The notes under the pieces: generated by a model
The model's database searches: none
Seen by the model: the letters and a program-made list of their open reading frames with translations, nothing else
Told to the model about the DNA's origin: nothing
Shown: positions 35,256-43,871 of the stretch, piece after piece
Position numbering within the stretch: the first letter of the stretch is position 1
Layout of the letters: every line of letters starts with the position of its first letter
NCBI GenBank assembly: GCA_020629005.1
Contig: JAHDEE010000013.1
Location: 1-56,076 of the forward strand
Direction of reading: 5' to 3'
Origin: Chitinophagales bacterium
GTDB lineage: Bacteria; Bacteroidota; Bacteroidia; Chitinophagales; UBA2359
Length of the DNA: 56,076 nt
Position numbers and translations under genes: made by a program

Positions 35256-37160
35256 TTATTTCTCGTCTATCTTTTTTAGTATGCTAATTCCCAAAGGCGG
35301 AACTACGATCGTTAAAGCGTGCTCATGGCCGTGGCGCTCCCCAGCTTGCGTGGTCAAGAGACCCGGATTCTCTTGTCCACTGCCCCAGTATCGCCTGGAA
35401 TCACTATTAAGCAATTCTTCCCAGCTGCTCTCCTCAGCAAGCCCTACCTCATAGCTATCAATTACAATGGGTGCGAAATTACAAACGACCAGCAAACATT
35501 CCTTTTCCGACTTGCGCAGATAGCAAAGCACATCACAGTCTGGATCATCAAAATCAATCCATTCCCAACCAGCCCTCTCAAAATTCAGTTCATATAAAGC
35601 AGGATGCTTTCGATACAGATTATTCAAATCTCTGACCAGCAACTGAAGGCAGCGATGAGCATCATATTGCAACAATTCCCAGTGCAATTCATGATCAAAA
35701 TTCCACTCATAAGTCTGCCCAAACTCCGAACCCATAAACAGCAGTTTATATCCCGGATGTGTATACATATAGCCATAGAGCAAACGCAGATTGGCAAATT
35801 TCTGCCATTCATCTCCAAACATCTTATACACCAAAGATGCCTTGCCATGCACTACTTCATCATGAGAAAGGGGCATGATGTAGTTTTCATTATAGGCATA
35901 GGAAAAGGAAAAAGTAATCTCGGTTCGATGGTGCTTTCGAAACAGCGGATCTCGACGAAAATGCTTCAACACATCATTCATCCAACCCATCATCCATTTC
36001 AAACCAAATCCAAGACCACCCTCATGTACGGGAGTAGTCATACCCGGAAAATCAGTAGACTCCTCAGCCATCATATGCACATCGGGAAAGTCCGCATACA
36101 CAGAGGTATTCAATTCCTTCAGGAAGTCTACAGCCGCTAAATATTCATTTCCGCCAAGCTCATTTGGCTCCCATTCTCCTTCCGCTCTCGAATAATCCAG
36201 ATACAACATAGATGTCACAGCATCTACTCTAAGACCATCCAGATGATAATATTTCAACCAAAAATGCGCACTGGAAATAAGAAAGGAACGGACCTCGTTT
36301 TTTTCATAGTTAAACACCAGACTTCCCCAATCAGGGTGCTTACCTTTGCGATCATCCGGATGCTCATACACACAGGAGCCGTCAAAATCCACCAGGGCGA
36401 ATTCGTCCTGCGAAAAATGTCCAGGCACCCAATCCAGAAAAACCCCAATACCGGCACGATGCAATTGCTGAATCAAATACATCAATTCCTGTGGGCAACC
36501 AAAACGCGAAGTCGGAGCAAAAAAACTAGTCGGCAGATATCCCCACGAAGGATAATACGGGTATTCCATAAGCGGCAAAAACTCCACATGCGTGAATCCC
36601 ATTTCCAGCACATACTTTACCAGTTGCGCTGCCATTTCCTGGTAAGAAAGTGACCGCCCCTGCTCCTTTCGCCAGCTCCCAATATGCAATTCATAGATGC
36701 TGACCGGCTTATCCAATGCTTGACGTTTTCCCCTGGTTGCCATCCAGGCATCGTCGCTCCATTCATAAGCCAAATCCCAAATCACCGACGCAGACTTTGG
36801 CATCATCTCCGTATGATAAGCAAAAGGGTCCGCCTTCTCCCGAACCCGATCATCCAGCTTAGAATAGATCCGATATTTATACAAGGCACTTTGATTCACC
36901 TCAGCCACAAATCCTTCCCAAATTCCCGAGTGATCCTCACGCAGAAATAACGGATACTGTGCGCTTTGCCAATCGTTAAAATCAGCCATCACTTCTACAG
37001 CGCGAGCCGCCGGCGCATAAACTGTAAACTGCACACCATATACACCCTCCACCTGCACCAGCTGTGCACCAAACTTTTCATAAAGTCGGGCATGGCCACC
37101 CGACTGAAAAGCTTCGATATCCAAAGCATCCAGAAGGCTATTTTTTTGAGTCTTTATCAC
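35256..37160 (-). CDS. glgB: 1,4-alpha-glucan branching enzyme
   Basis: A 634-residue GH13 enzyme that forms alpha-1,6 branches. A CBM48 domain (~30-110, VYAPAARAVEVMADFNDW) precedes the barrel. The catalytic residues are D313 in DGLRVDAVTSMLYLDY, Glu of MMAEESTDFPG (366) and Asp of LSHDEVVHGK. It lacks the extra N-terminal module of E. coli GlgB, as is common. It heads the minus-strand run glgB-glgA-(MITE)-glgC-GH31, so its promoter must lie in the 37161-37206 stretch or within the repeat beyond it. Confidence 0.95.
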   Translation of the reverse strand: MIKTQKNSLLDALDIEAFQSGGHARLYEKFGAQLVQVEGVYGVQFTVYAPAARAVEVMADFNDWQSAQYPLFLREDHSGIWEGFVAEVNQSALYKYRIYSKLDDRVREKADPFAYHTEMMPKSASVIWDLAYEWSDDAWMATRGKRQALDKPVSIYELHIGSWRKEQGRSLSYQEMAAQLVKYVLEMGFTHVEFLPLMEYPYYPSWGYLPTSFFAPTSRFGCPQELMYLIQQLHRAGIGVFLDWVPGHFSQDEFALVDFDGSCVYEHPDDRKGKHPDWGSLVFNYEKNEVRSFLISSAHFWLKYYHLDGLRVDAVTSMLYLDYSRAEGEWEPNELGGNEYLAAVDFLKELNTSVYADFPDVHMMAEESTDFPGMTTPVHEGGLGFGLKWMMGWMNDVLKHFRRDPLFRKHHRTEITFSFSYAYNENYIMPLSHDEVVHGKASLVYKMFGDEWQKFANLRLLYGYMYTHPGYKLLFMGSEFGQTYEWNFDHELHWELLQYDAHRCLQLLVRDLNNLYRKHPALYELNFERAGWEWIDFDDPDCDVLCYLRKSEKECLLVVCNFAPIVIDSYEVGLAEESSWEELLNSDSRRYWGSGQENPGLLTTQAGERHGHEHALTIVVPPLGISILKKIDEK

Positions 37161-37206
37161 TTGAGCTGATCTTGTGCCACAAGTTAAGCTAAACTATCAA
37201 TATTTA

Positions 37207-37384
37207 GGAGCGAAGCGATTCCGGCCGTAGAGCCGGCTTGCGGGCTGTCCACTATAATGCAGCAAGCATCCAGCCGCTTCGTGTATCCCGCATGTCTGTC
37301 TCTCCTATCGTCGAGCCAGCCCTGCAGGCACACTCAGTCGGCTGTATGCCTGCTGCATTCCGTTTCCATCCCGGCTATTTTGCA
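37207..37384 (+). repeat. structured dispersed repeat, family 1, copy D
   Basis: Begins GGAGCGAAGCG, ends GGCTATTTTG. The outer arms 37257-37276 and 37339-37358 pair over 18 of 20 bases (ATGCAGCAAGCATCCAGCCG against CGGCTGTATGCCTGCTGCAT), yet this stem sequence is unlike that of any other copy. TGTCTCTCC is kept in the apex. It lies just upstream of glgB. Confidence 0.88.
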
Positions 37385-37401
37385 CCGCCTCTCCATCGCG
37401 A

Positions 37402-37545
37402 AAGCAGGGATTTGGGATGTGGGATGCGGGCCATGAGACCTGGGATGTGGGATGTGACTCTCCCCGAATGCCCGGCGTGACGTCCCCGTCGCGCCGACAA
37501 CTTGGTCGGTCGTAAGTCTCCGTTTTCCGGTTCGGGGATTTTAGA
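37402..37545 (+). repeat. REP-like GC hairpin unit, family 3 (single unit)
   Basis: A GGGATTTGGGATGTGGGATG-type run leads into CCCGGCGTGACGTCCCCGTC and GCGCCGAC (37471-37498), a 10 bp stem with a TCCC loop, then ACTTGGTCGGTCGTAAGTCT. Same unit as in the arrays at 42008 and 45545. It abuts family 1 copy D. Confidence 0.75.
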
Positions 37546-37578
37546 TTCCGGACTGTACCTTATAAACTATACCATAAA

Positions 37579-37606
37579 CCAAGTACCAAGTACCAAGTAC
37601 CAAGTA
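37579..37606 (+). repeat. tandem 7-mer, four copies of CCAAGTA
   Basis: Four perfect CCAAGTA units ending exactly at the stop codon of the SGNH esterase gene. Could vary in number by slippage without touching the protein. Confidence 0.85.
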
Positions 37607-38308
37607 CTACTCAACAACCTCTCTCAAAACCTTCCAAACATTTTCTGCAACAATCTCTTGTCCCTTCGCCGTAGGGTGTATACCGTCGGCCTGGTTGAGT
37701 TTGGAAATACCGGCAACCCCCTCAAGTAAGAAGGGAACAAAAGCAGCATTAAATTCCTTGGCCAGTTTTGGGTACACAGCATTGAAGCCTTTCGCATATT
37801 CTGGGCCAAGATTTGGAGCCGCCATCATGCCGGTGAGCACCAATTTTGCCTCCGGCTTCTTTTCACGGACCTGCTCGAAAATAGACCGTAAGTTCTTTTC
37901 TGTTTCTTCGAAGGGAAGACCGCGAAGCATATCATTTCCACCAAGCTCCAAAACAAAAATATCAACTGGCTGCCGCAGCACCCAGTTGATTCTGTTTTTG
38001 CCACCGGCTGTGGTTTCTCCACTGAGTCCGGCATTAATTACTTTGTAATTTTCGCCTAGCGAGTCAAGGCGATTCTGTATGTGATCAGTGAAAGCCTGTC
38101 CCTCTTTAAGACCGTACCCTGCTGTCAAACTGTTGCCAAAAAACAGTATAAACTTGTCTTTGCTATTGGAAGCAGCAGCACTGGCTTTCTGTGCAGATTC
38201 TGCAGTTTTACTTGAGGGCTTCTTACTCTGTTGCTTTTGTTCCGTACCAGAACAGCCCCATTGCAGGCCAAGAAACAAAAGCAATCCGATCACTTTCAAA
38301 TTAGTCAT
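37607..38308 (-). CDS. SGNH/GDSL arylesterase-like lipoprotein (TesA type)
   Basis: 233 residues from the ATG at 38308, chosen because it opens a lipoprotein signal (LLLFLGLQWGC). A Ser/Lys/Ala-rich linker follows. The SGNH blocks are FFGNSLTAGYGL (nucleophile Ser; GDSL reads GNSL), GLSGETTAGG, LELGGNDMLRG and DGIHPTAKGQ (catalytic Asp and His). E. coli TesA relatives hydrolyse thioesters, aryl esters and lysophospholipids in the periplasm; here the lipid anchor places it at a membrane. A tandem 7-mer touches the stop codon. Confidence 0.9.
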   Translation of the reverse strand: MTNLKVIGLLLFLGLQWGCSGTEQKQQSKKPSSKTAESAQKASAAASNSKDKFILFFGNSLTAGYGLKEGQAFTDHIQNRLDSLGENYKVINAGLSGETTAGGKNRINWVLRQPVDIFVLELGGNDMLRGLPFEETEKNLRSIFEQVREKKPEAKLVLTGMMAAPNLGPEYAKGFNAVYPKLAKEFNAAFVPFLLEGVAGISKLNQADGIHPTAKGQEIVAENVWKVLREVVE

Positions 38309-38345
38309 CTGCGAATATAGAAAGCCCGCCATTAAGACACAAACT

Positions 38346-39209
38346 TTAGAATTCTTCAATCAATACGCCCATCTTGCCCATCTGTGCATCACGCAACGCC
38401 TGCATGACTTCTGTCTGCGTATTCATGACGAAGGGCCCGTAATGACTAACCTCCTCTCCTATCGGCTCGCCCGACAAAACAATAAATCGGCTCGTTGAAT
38501 GTACTTCCAGCTCGATACTACCCTCCTCATTGTTGAACCAAATCATATCCTTCGCCTTAGCCTTTTGTCCATCTACTGCAATCTCTCCATCCAGCAAGTA
38601 GATCAAGGTATTGTAGTGTGAAGGCAATTGCAGTGACAACTTAGCACCGGTTTCCGTCTTAGCTCGCAATAGGGTTTGGGGACTGTAGGTTCTTGCAGGA
38701 CCTTTGACACCTTCGTATTCCCCTGCTACTACAGCGATCTCTGCCTTGTCCACACTTATTTTTGGCGTTGCCTCATCACTTAAAGGCAAGTAGTAGGGCT
38801 GCTCCATTTTATGCTTGGCAGGTGTATTTACCCAAAACTGGATAAACTCCTGATCTCCACCTTTTTCCAACAACTGCTTGCTAGGGCGCTCACTATGCGT
38901 AATGCCTCTTCCGGCATGCATCCATTGGGTACCACCTGCTTTCACTACCGTATTATTACCGAGAGAATCCTGATGCTGAACATCTCCTTTAAATATGAAG
39001 GTAACAGGAGAGAATCCCCTGTGCGGATGTGCTCCCACTCCAACATCGCGCTGGTGCAAACCTGGCTTTACGGGATGATCCCAATGATGGATCAACAGAA
39101 AAGGATCGATCTGATCCAATCCTGCTGCTGGCAGCGGTTGGTCCAGCAAATGACCACCCATATTTACTTCTTGGGCGGCAATCACTCTTCTTACTGTTCG
39201 ATTTTTCAT
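38346..39209 (-). CDS. pirin family protein
   Basis: 287 residues from the ATG at 39209 (the family opening VRRVIAAQEV follows). The bicupin metal site is visible: HPHRGFSPVTFIF, VQHQDSLG and WMHAGRGITHSE. Bacterial pirins bind Fe or similar metals and many oxidise quercetin; others modulate central metabolism. The gene is divergent from an HxlR regulator, an arrangement that often answers to quinones or electrophiles. The promoter and operator between them are listed separately. Length is normal. Confidence 0.92.
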   Translation of the reverse strand: MKNRTVRRVIAAQEVNMGGHLLDQPLPAAGLDQIDPFLLIHHWDHPVKPGLHQRDVGVGAHPHRGFSPVTFIFKGDVQHQDSLGNNTVVKAGGTQWMHAGRGITHSERPSKQLLEKGGDQEFIQFWVNTPAKHKMEQPYYLPLSDEATPKISVDKAEIAVVAGEYEGVKGPARTYSPQTLLRAKTETGAKLSLQLPSHYNTLIYLLDGEIAVDGQKAKAKDMIWFNNEEGSIELEVHSTSRFIVLSGEPIGEEVSHYGPFVMNTQTEVMQALRDAQMGKMGVLIEEF

Positions 39210-39255
39210 TGTTTTAGTTTTTAGCGTTTCTACGCTTTTTCGCTTAATTCTTGCA

Positions 39256-39289
39256 CAAAGATAAACTAACACTTACTTTTGCACAAGTA
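39256..39289 (-). promoter_or_regulatory. pirin promoter with overlapping HxlR-type operator
   Basis: On the minus strand, TATCTTTG (39263-39256) fits the TAnnTTTG -7 element, and TTG (39286-39284) lies 20 bp upstream as a -33. A perfect TACTT-N6-AAGTA palindrome (39274-39289) covers that -33. TTGCACAA also occurs twice, 28 bp apart (39251 and 39279). This fits repression of pirin by the divergent HxlR protein. Confidence 0.6.
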
Positions 39290-39311
39290 CTTACCAAAAT
39301 GTCAGTATAAA

Positions 39312-39632
39312 ATGAGCAAGCACAGTGCGGAAAACTGCCCTCTGCGAGGAGCGCTAAAGGTCCTGGGAGGCAAATGGACAATGATTATCATTAAGGGCTT
39401 GGGAGAAAGGGAGTTGCGTCTCTCTGAAATGAAAAGAGCCATCCCGGACATTTCCGAGAAAGTACTAATCGGAAAACTCAAAGATTTGGTCGCTCTGGAT
39501 ATCGTCACTAGAAAGGACTACAAACAGCTTCCACCGAAAGTAGGATACCTGCTTACCACAAAAGGTAAAGAAGCTCTAGCAGTTGTACAGAAAGTTGAAC
39601 AATTTGGCGTAAAAATCGGCCTTCATGGCTAG
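39312..39632 (+). CDS. HxlR family transcriptional regulator
   Basis: 106 residues from the ATG at 39312 (earlier in-frame ATGs lie inside the operator region). The HxlR winged-helix signature is complete: CPLRGALKVLGGKWTMIII, RLSEMKRAIPDISEKVL and a wing with YKQLPPKVGYLLT. A single Cys (C9) just before the first helix is in the place used for redox sensing in YodB/QorR-type members. It is divergent from pirin and probably represses it and itself. Family certain; the inducer is inferred. Confidence 0.92.
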   Translation: MSKHSAENCPLRGALKVLGGKWTMIIIKGLGERELRLSEMKRAIPDISEKVLIGKLKDLVALDIVTRKDYKQLPPKVGYLLTTKGKEALAVVQKVEQFGVKIGLHG

Positions 39633-39651
39633 TGCTGCGTAAACAAAGTAT

Positions 39652-39772
39652 GTGACACCTTTAAGGAGCTTATCTTTTTGTCAGCCTAGGCGCGAGGATG
39701 GAGCATAGCCGTAGCTACGTGACTGACGAGCAACGAAGGATGACAGAAATAGAAGCCCTTAAAGGTGTTGCG
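39652..39772. repeat. single-copy inverted-repeat element (~120 bp)
   Basis: GTGACACCTTTAAGGAGCTT...GTCAGCC at the left faces GGATGACAGAAATAGAAGCC...GGTGTTGCGG at the right. About 27 of 34 bases are complementary. The centre holds smaller complementary parts such as GTAGCTAC. It looks like a MITE or REP-type element, but only one copy is in this window. Confidence 0.5.
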
Positions 39773-39775
39773 GAC

Positions 39776-40158
39776 TTCGCTTGCGTAGCACTAGGCAGAG
39801 CTTCGAGCAGAATCGGCAACAATCGATTCTCTACTAGCGCTTGCTTCTCTATACGCACCAACTCCAGCCTAACAAATTCGCTTAACTTTTCTTGGCAAAA
39901 AAGATTTGCTTCAAAGTAGCACATCATTTAACTTTGAATCACAAAGTACTTTTAAAAACTGAATTGAGCTTGTTCTATTAGCCAAATATGCCAGGCTATA
40001 CACCAGTTCGAAGAACCACAATAAGTACAATGGGAGAGCTATGCCTCTCCATTCTTTGAGCCATTTCACTTTGCATTTCAAAGTTCTTTGCATTAAGAGT
40101 GGCTATCGAAACGTAAAGACAGTCGTTGACCTATTTGTTCACCCCCATAAACTAAAAG
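39776..40158. other. intergenic region without a recognisable gene
   Basis: Open frames on both strands here lack family features. It must hold the promoter of the Coq4-like gene. Nothing else seen. Confidence 0.45.
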
Positions 40159-40743
40159 ATGCAAACACAACATTTTGCAACCAGAACCTGCCAAGCGCAG
40201 GGAATGAATTATACAATCTCTGAAGGCACGCAAATGTACCAGAAGAGCCTTGAGTGGCGCGAATTCATCTGTTACAGGCTGACTGAAACCTTTGTACCAC
40301 TTTACAAGAAGATGTTCAAACCTAGCGATTCAAAGTGGCGAGTGCAGCTGGATAAGCTGCGCAGCTACCCAACTGGTAGCCTGGGTAACAGTTGGGCAAG
40401 ATTTTACGAGGATCAGTCTTTCGGAATCAGCCCTAATTATGAGGCCCACGATATTTGTCATGTCATCCTTGGCTATAAGACCAGCATCGTTGAAGAAACT
40501 CGTATGTATAGCTTTTTATTTGGTTCTGGAAAGCGTTCCATTCCAACCATACTAACTATATTGATCGGCTGCTTAATTCTTCCTGAATTCATTCCTCAGT
40601 TTTATACGGACTTTAAACTGGGTCAAAAAAGCCTAAACTTCTCAAAATGGGATTTTCGCTATTTGCTACGAGAATCAGTTCAGGACCTTAGGTTGATGAT
40701 CTTTCAAAAGGAAATCCAAGAGGGCAAGGCTGTACTATTCTAA
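40159..40743 (+). CDS. Coq4-like protein
   Basis: 194 residues (179 if the ATG at 40204 is the start). The Coq4 metal motif HDxxHx11E is present as H97-D-I-C-H101 with E113 (EAHDICHVILGYKTSIVEE). Upstream, YPTGSLGNSWARFYED also suits the family. In mitochondria and some bacteria Coq4 removes and oxidises C1 of the ubiquinone precursor. Bacteroidota normally make menaquinone, so the role here must differ or the gene may be acquired. A hydrophobic stretch at ~128-145 may be a peripheral membrane contact. No quinone gene is adjacent. It converges with the DUF2804 gene. Confidence 0.72.
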   Translation: MQTQHFATRTCQAQGMNYTISEGTQMYQKSLEWREFICYRLTETFVPLYKKMFKPSDSKWRVQLDKLRSYPTGSLGNSWARFYEDQSFGISPNYEAHDICHVILGYKTSIVEETRMYSFLFGSGKRSIPTILTILIGCLILPEFIPQFYTDFKLGQKSLNFSKWDFRYLLRESVQDLRLMIFQKEIQEGKAVLF

Positions 40744-40863
40744 TCATGGAAAATCCGAAACCTTTCGGAGTCTGCAAGTGACCAGGCAACAATAGCAATA
40801 AGGAAATGGATTAGCAATTCTAGTGCCTCACTGGAGAAAACGAGGATTGCAGTAAACTCTATG

Positions 40864-41955
40864 TCAGATTCGCAGGTAGAATTTCTCACCCATTCCAAAC
40901 AATTGGTCGATGGAGATCTTGTTGCCATCGCTGTCAGTCAAAGAGCCCTCATAATTTCCATAGGGCCCGCTGTATTTACTCTTAAAGAGCAGTGCATTGA
41001 TATCAACCTGTGTATCCACCACTGGATGGAATCTCAAGTCAACCATGCCGTATGCATCTTTGATGACCCAGGTTTCCATCAAACCCTTGGGCCGACTTAC
41101 CTTGATCGGTGGCAATGGATGATTTCGACCATCCAGCCAAAGGGCGTTTTCATTATATCGCTCTTGATCTAAGACCTGATTATCTGTGAGGTTAAAACCA
41201 ATCAAGCTGCCTTCCTGGGTGTGTCCTGCGCCCGTAATCCAGTCGTATCGGGTTGGGAATGGATAATAGCCTTTGTGATCGTCAATGATTAGAAAAGAAG
41301 AGTCCGGGTCAAACTTGACTTTATCTTTGCCGATCCTCAGCTTTCCTTTCATAGGCATCAGACATTTGTGAGAATACATTCCACGATTGTTGGCGAAGGG
41401 AAGAGAAACGACTGTGGGCTCGTATCGCTCTGTATCATGAAGGGCCCGAAATGTTGCCTTCACGTCCGGAAGATCGCCCAGTCCCTTTATGGCAATCTCC
41501 AGTCGGAGCTTTGAAGAGTCTATGTCGTGACTAGCCTTCAAGCTCATATCTCTACTGTTGTAATAGGCAGTACTGTCGAAGAGTCCATTAGGCACTTCTA
41601 GCTTCCAGGCGGGCACTTTCTTCTCGTACTTGAATTTCTTCCCTGATACAATATCGTAGCAAATGAATTGGACCAAAGCAAACTTCTTTGCATTATAGAT
41701 GGCTACCAGCATAAAGTAGTCCTGGTTGCCCAGTTGAAAGGCCTGCCATTCCCGCAATTGGAGACCTTGCAATCGGCCAGGTAATGGCAATTTGTATGGT
41801 CCCTTGGCTTCATCGAGGTTTACGTACCTGATAGCATCATTGAAACAGCCAAATCGTATTTTTCCGTTTTCTACCAGCCTTTCCGGAGCGGGTTCAATCT
41901 TTCTACGGTAGGAAGGAATTACTGTCGTGGTTTGTTCGTCTCTGTCGTGGTTCAC
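40864..41955 (-). CDS. DUF2804 family protein
   Basis: A 363-residue protein without signal peptide. The family pattern is clear: LPLPGRLQGLQLREWQAFQL near residue 55-75, YSHKCLMPMKGKL, IIDDHKGYYPFPTRYDWITG and GFNLTDNQVLDQERYNENALW. DUF2804 is predicted to be a two-sheet lipocalin/AttH-like fold found beside lipid-metabolism genes. No enzymatic motif can be pointed to. A REP-like array stands directly upstream (from 42008), so the promoter lies in only ~50 bp or inside the array. Confidence 0.82.
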   Translation of the reverse strand: MNHDRDEQTTTVIPSYRRKIEPAPERLVENGKIRFGCFNDAIRYVNLDEAKGPYKLPLPGRLQGLQLREWQAFQLGNQDYFMLVAIYNAKKFALVQFICYDIVSGKKFKYEKKVPAWKLEVPNGLFDSTAYYNSRDMSLKASHDIDSSKLRLEIAIKGLGDLPDVKATFRALHDTERYEPTVVSLPFANNRGMYSHKCLMPMKGKLRIGKDKVKFDPDSSFLIIDDHKGYYPFPTRYDWITGAGHTQEGSLIGFNLTDNQVLDQERYNENALWLDGRNHPLPPIKVSRPKGLMETWVIKDAYGMVDLRFHPVVDTQVDINALLFKSKYSGPYGNYEGSLTDSDGNKISIDQLFGMGEKFYLRI

Positions 41956-42007
41956 GGTCCTTTGTTTATTGGGTTCTATCTAGAATAATGGTCTTTCCAC
42001 AATAACG

Positions 42008-42425
42008 GGAATCTTTTTGTGGGATTTGGGATTACAGGTTACAGACTACGGATTTAGGACCCCGGCTGCCCGGCGTCCCCGTCGCGCCGACTGCTTGGCT
42101 GGTCGTAGGTCTCTGTTTTGGGGATTCGGGATGTGGGATTTGAGACTGCGGATTACAGACTATCGACTTAGGACTCCAGCTGCCCGGCGTGACGTCCCCG
42201 TCGCGCCGACTGCTTGGTTGGTAGTAGGTGTCTGTTCTGGTGATTGGGGATGAGATTTGACACTGCGGATTACAGACCACAGATTTGGGACTTCGGCGGC
42301 GCGGTGTGACGTCCCCGTCGCGCCGACAACTTGGCTGAGTAGTAAGCCTCTGTTTTGGGATTTGGGATTGGGGACTTGGGATATGGGGCTTGGGATTGCG
42401 GACTACAGACCAAATGTAAGGTAGC
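42008..42425 (+). repeat. REP-like hairpin array, family 3 (three units, ~120 bp period)
   Basis: Three units, each made of a GGGATTT-like run, GCGGATTACAGACTACGGATT-like spacer, the GC hairpin (42065, 42183, 42301) and TTGGCTGGTCGTAGGTCTCT. The first hairpin has lost five bases. The 41956-42563 gap holds nothing else clear. Confidence 0.8.
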
Positions 42426-42563
42426 ATAGTAATGATATCGTTGGTTGGTTTAAACTTGTATGGACACAGAAATTGACCAGCTCAGTTTGCTTGCTATTTT
42501 ACTTTGTTCAAGAAAACAGTAAAACGGATTTTTTTAACATTACCTTTGCATCCTATAATCAAA

Positions 42564-43871
42564 ATGATAACTCGTATGAAAATCAATTTGAGGTGCTTAC
42601 CAGGATTCTTGTTGGGATTGATGTTGGCTGCTCCACTAGTTGCGCAATCGACGGAGCCAGGGTCTCAGCCAGGCTTTACAATACAATTAAAGGTGCCATC
42701 AAACGCTGTTTCGATTGATCCCCCAATCTCTGTTCCTGCGAATGTAAACAAGACAAGTACGGCAACAATTGTGAGAAGCTTCGACACTGACTTCCCGATT
42801 GCCTATCGTGCCGCTGCAAACTTTGCTTGTGATATTTGGGAAACACATATAAAGTCTGATCAGCCAATAAAGATATACTTCAAAAATCACTCTGCCAACA
42901 ATGGAATTCTTGCAGAAACCAATGTTTTTACCGGAATCGAAGATGACTTTAATCTTATGGGTGATATCAATTGCGCAACGCCTGCTCCGGCCAGGCTGAA
43001 CCCTGGGGAAGATTACTTGTTTAATACATGTTATGTAGACCATTACCCATATAATGCTCCTCCGGAAACTTACTTTTGGAGTCTTGACATATTGTATACA
43101 GATATCGAAGGCAATGTTAACTCCTTTCCACTGAGTGATAGTGCTTTTGATGGCACGTATGATTCGTGGTTTAGCGGCAATGTTCCGGCTAACTTACCGC
43201 AATGGGGAAATGGGAATGTTTGGTTACGAAACTTCGATGGCAGTTTACGTGCAGTGGTGAGTGTTTTTGCCATTTCTGCTGATGATGAGTATTTTTCAGA
43301 TGAACTTCAGGTTGGGCTCGTTTATCCTCTTTCTCAGCCCTTGATAGGAATTAGTAGTGAAAGTTGCCAAACTGCTACTCTAGAATTTTATTCTCAAGGT
43401 GCTGCAGCCTATATCATTCACTACAGTACCACTGCAGGCGCTCCGTATGAATATTCGGTTAATGTACCGAGTGGATCTTACTCTTTTACAATTGACGGTT
43501 TGTCACTATTGAGTGACTATTACTTTACTGTTGAGGCTTTTAATGCCGAGGGACAAAGCACAATGGGTTCTCAGGTTAAGAAAGATAGATGTTGAATTAT
43601 TCAAGTTGATGTTTTTCCTAATCCGAATACAATGGAGTTGCATGTAGGAACTAAGTTGGAAAGTGATGATTCCTCAGCTGGTTCGGGAGACATTCATATT
43701 GAGGGTGTTACCATCTATAGCGCCATTGATCCGAATGTAAGCAGAACTATTTCAGGTGTCGATACTCAAGAGGTGCGAGTGCCGGTAAATGATTTGCCTT
43801 CTGGTGTATATGTAATTGAAACGAGAAGTAGTGAATGCGGCACCAAGACAACCCAATTCCTAAAGCAATGA
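42564..43871 (+). pseudogene. secreted T9SS protein interrupted by an in-frame TGA
   Basis: From the ATG at 42564 (or 42576) a signal peptide (GFLLGLMLAAPLVAQ) leads an unrecognised domain (~40-260) and a fibronectin-III-like domain (~265-340, AAYIIHYSTTAG, YYFTVEAFNAEG). The frame meets TGA at 43593-43595. The same frame then continues with QVDVFPNPNTMELHVG and LPSGVYVIETRSSE, a complete T9SS sorting tail ending at 43871. Without it the protein would be exported to the periplasm but not sorted. It is either a recent nonsense mutation, a base error or read-through. The ATGA junction with the next gene at 43868 implies that the full frame was once translated to its end. Confidence 0.8.

Noticed and set aside
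35604-36140. 178-residue ORF antisense to glgB
   Set aside because: Shadow of a strongly conserved gene on the other strand.
37579-37606. CCAAGTA tandem as a CRISPR array
   Set aside because: A 7-mer without spacers; a simple tandem repeat. No CRISPR or cas gene seen in the window.
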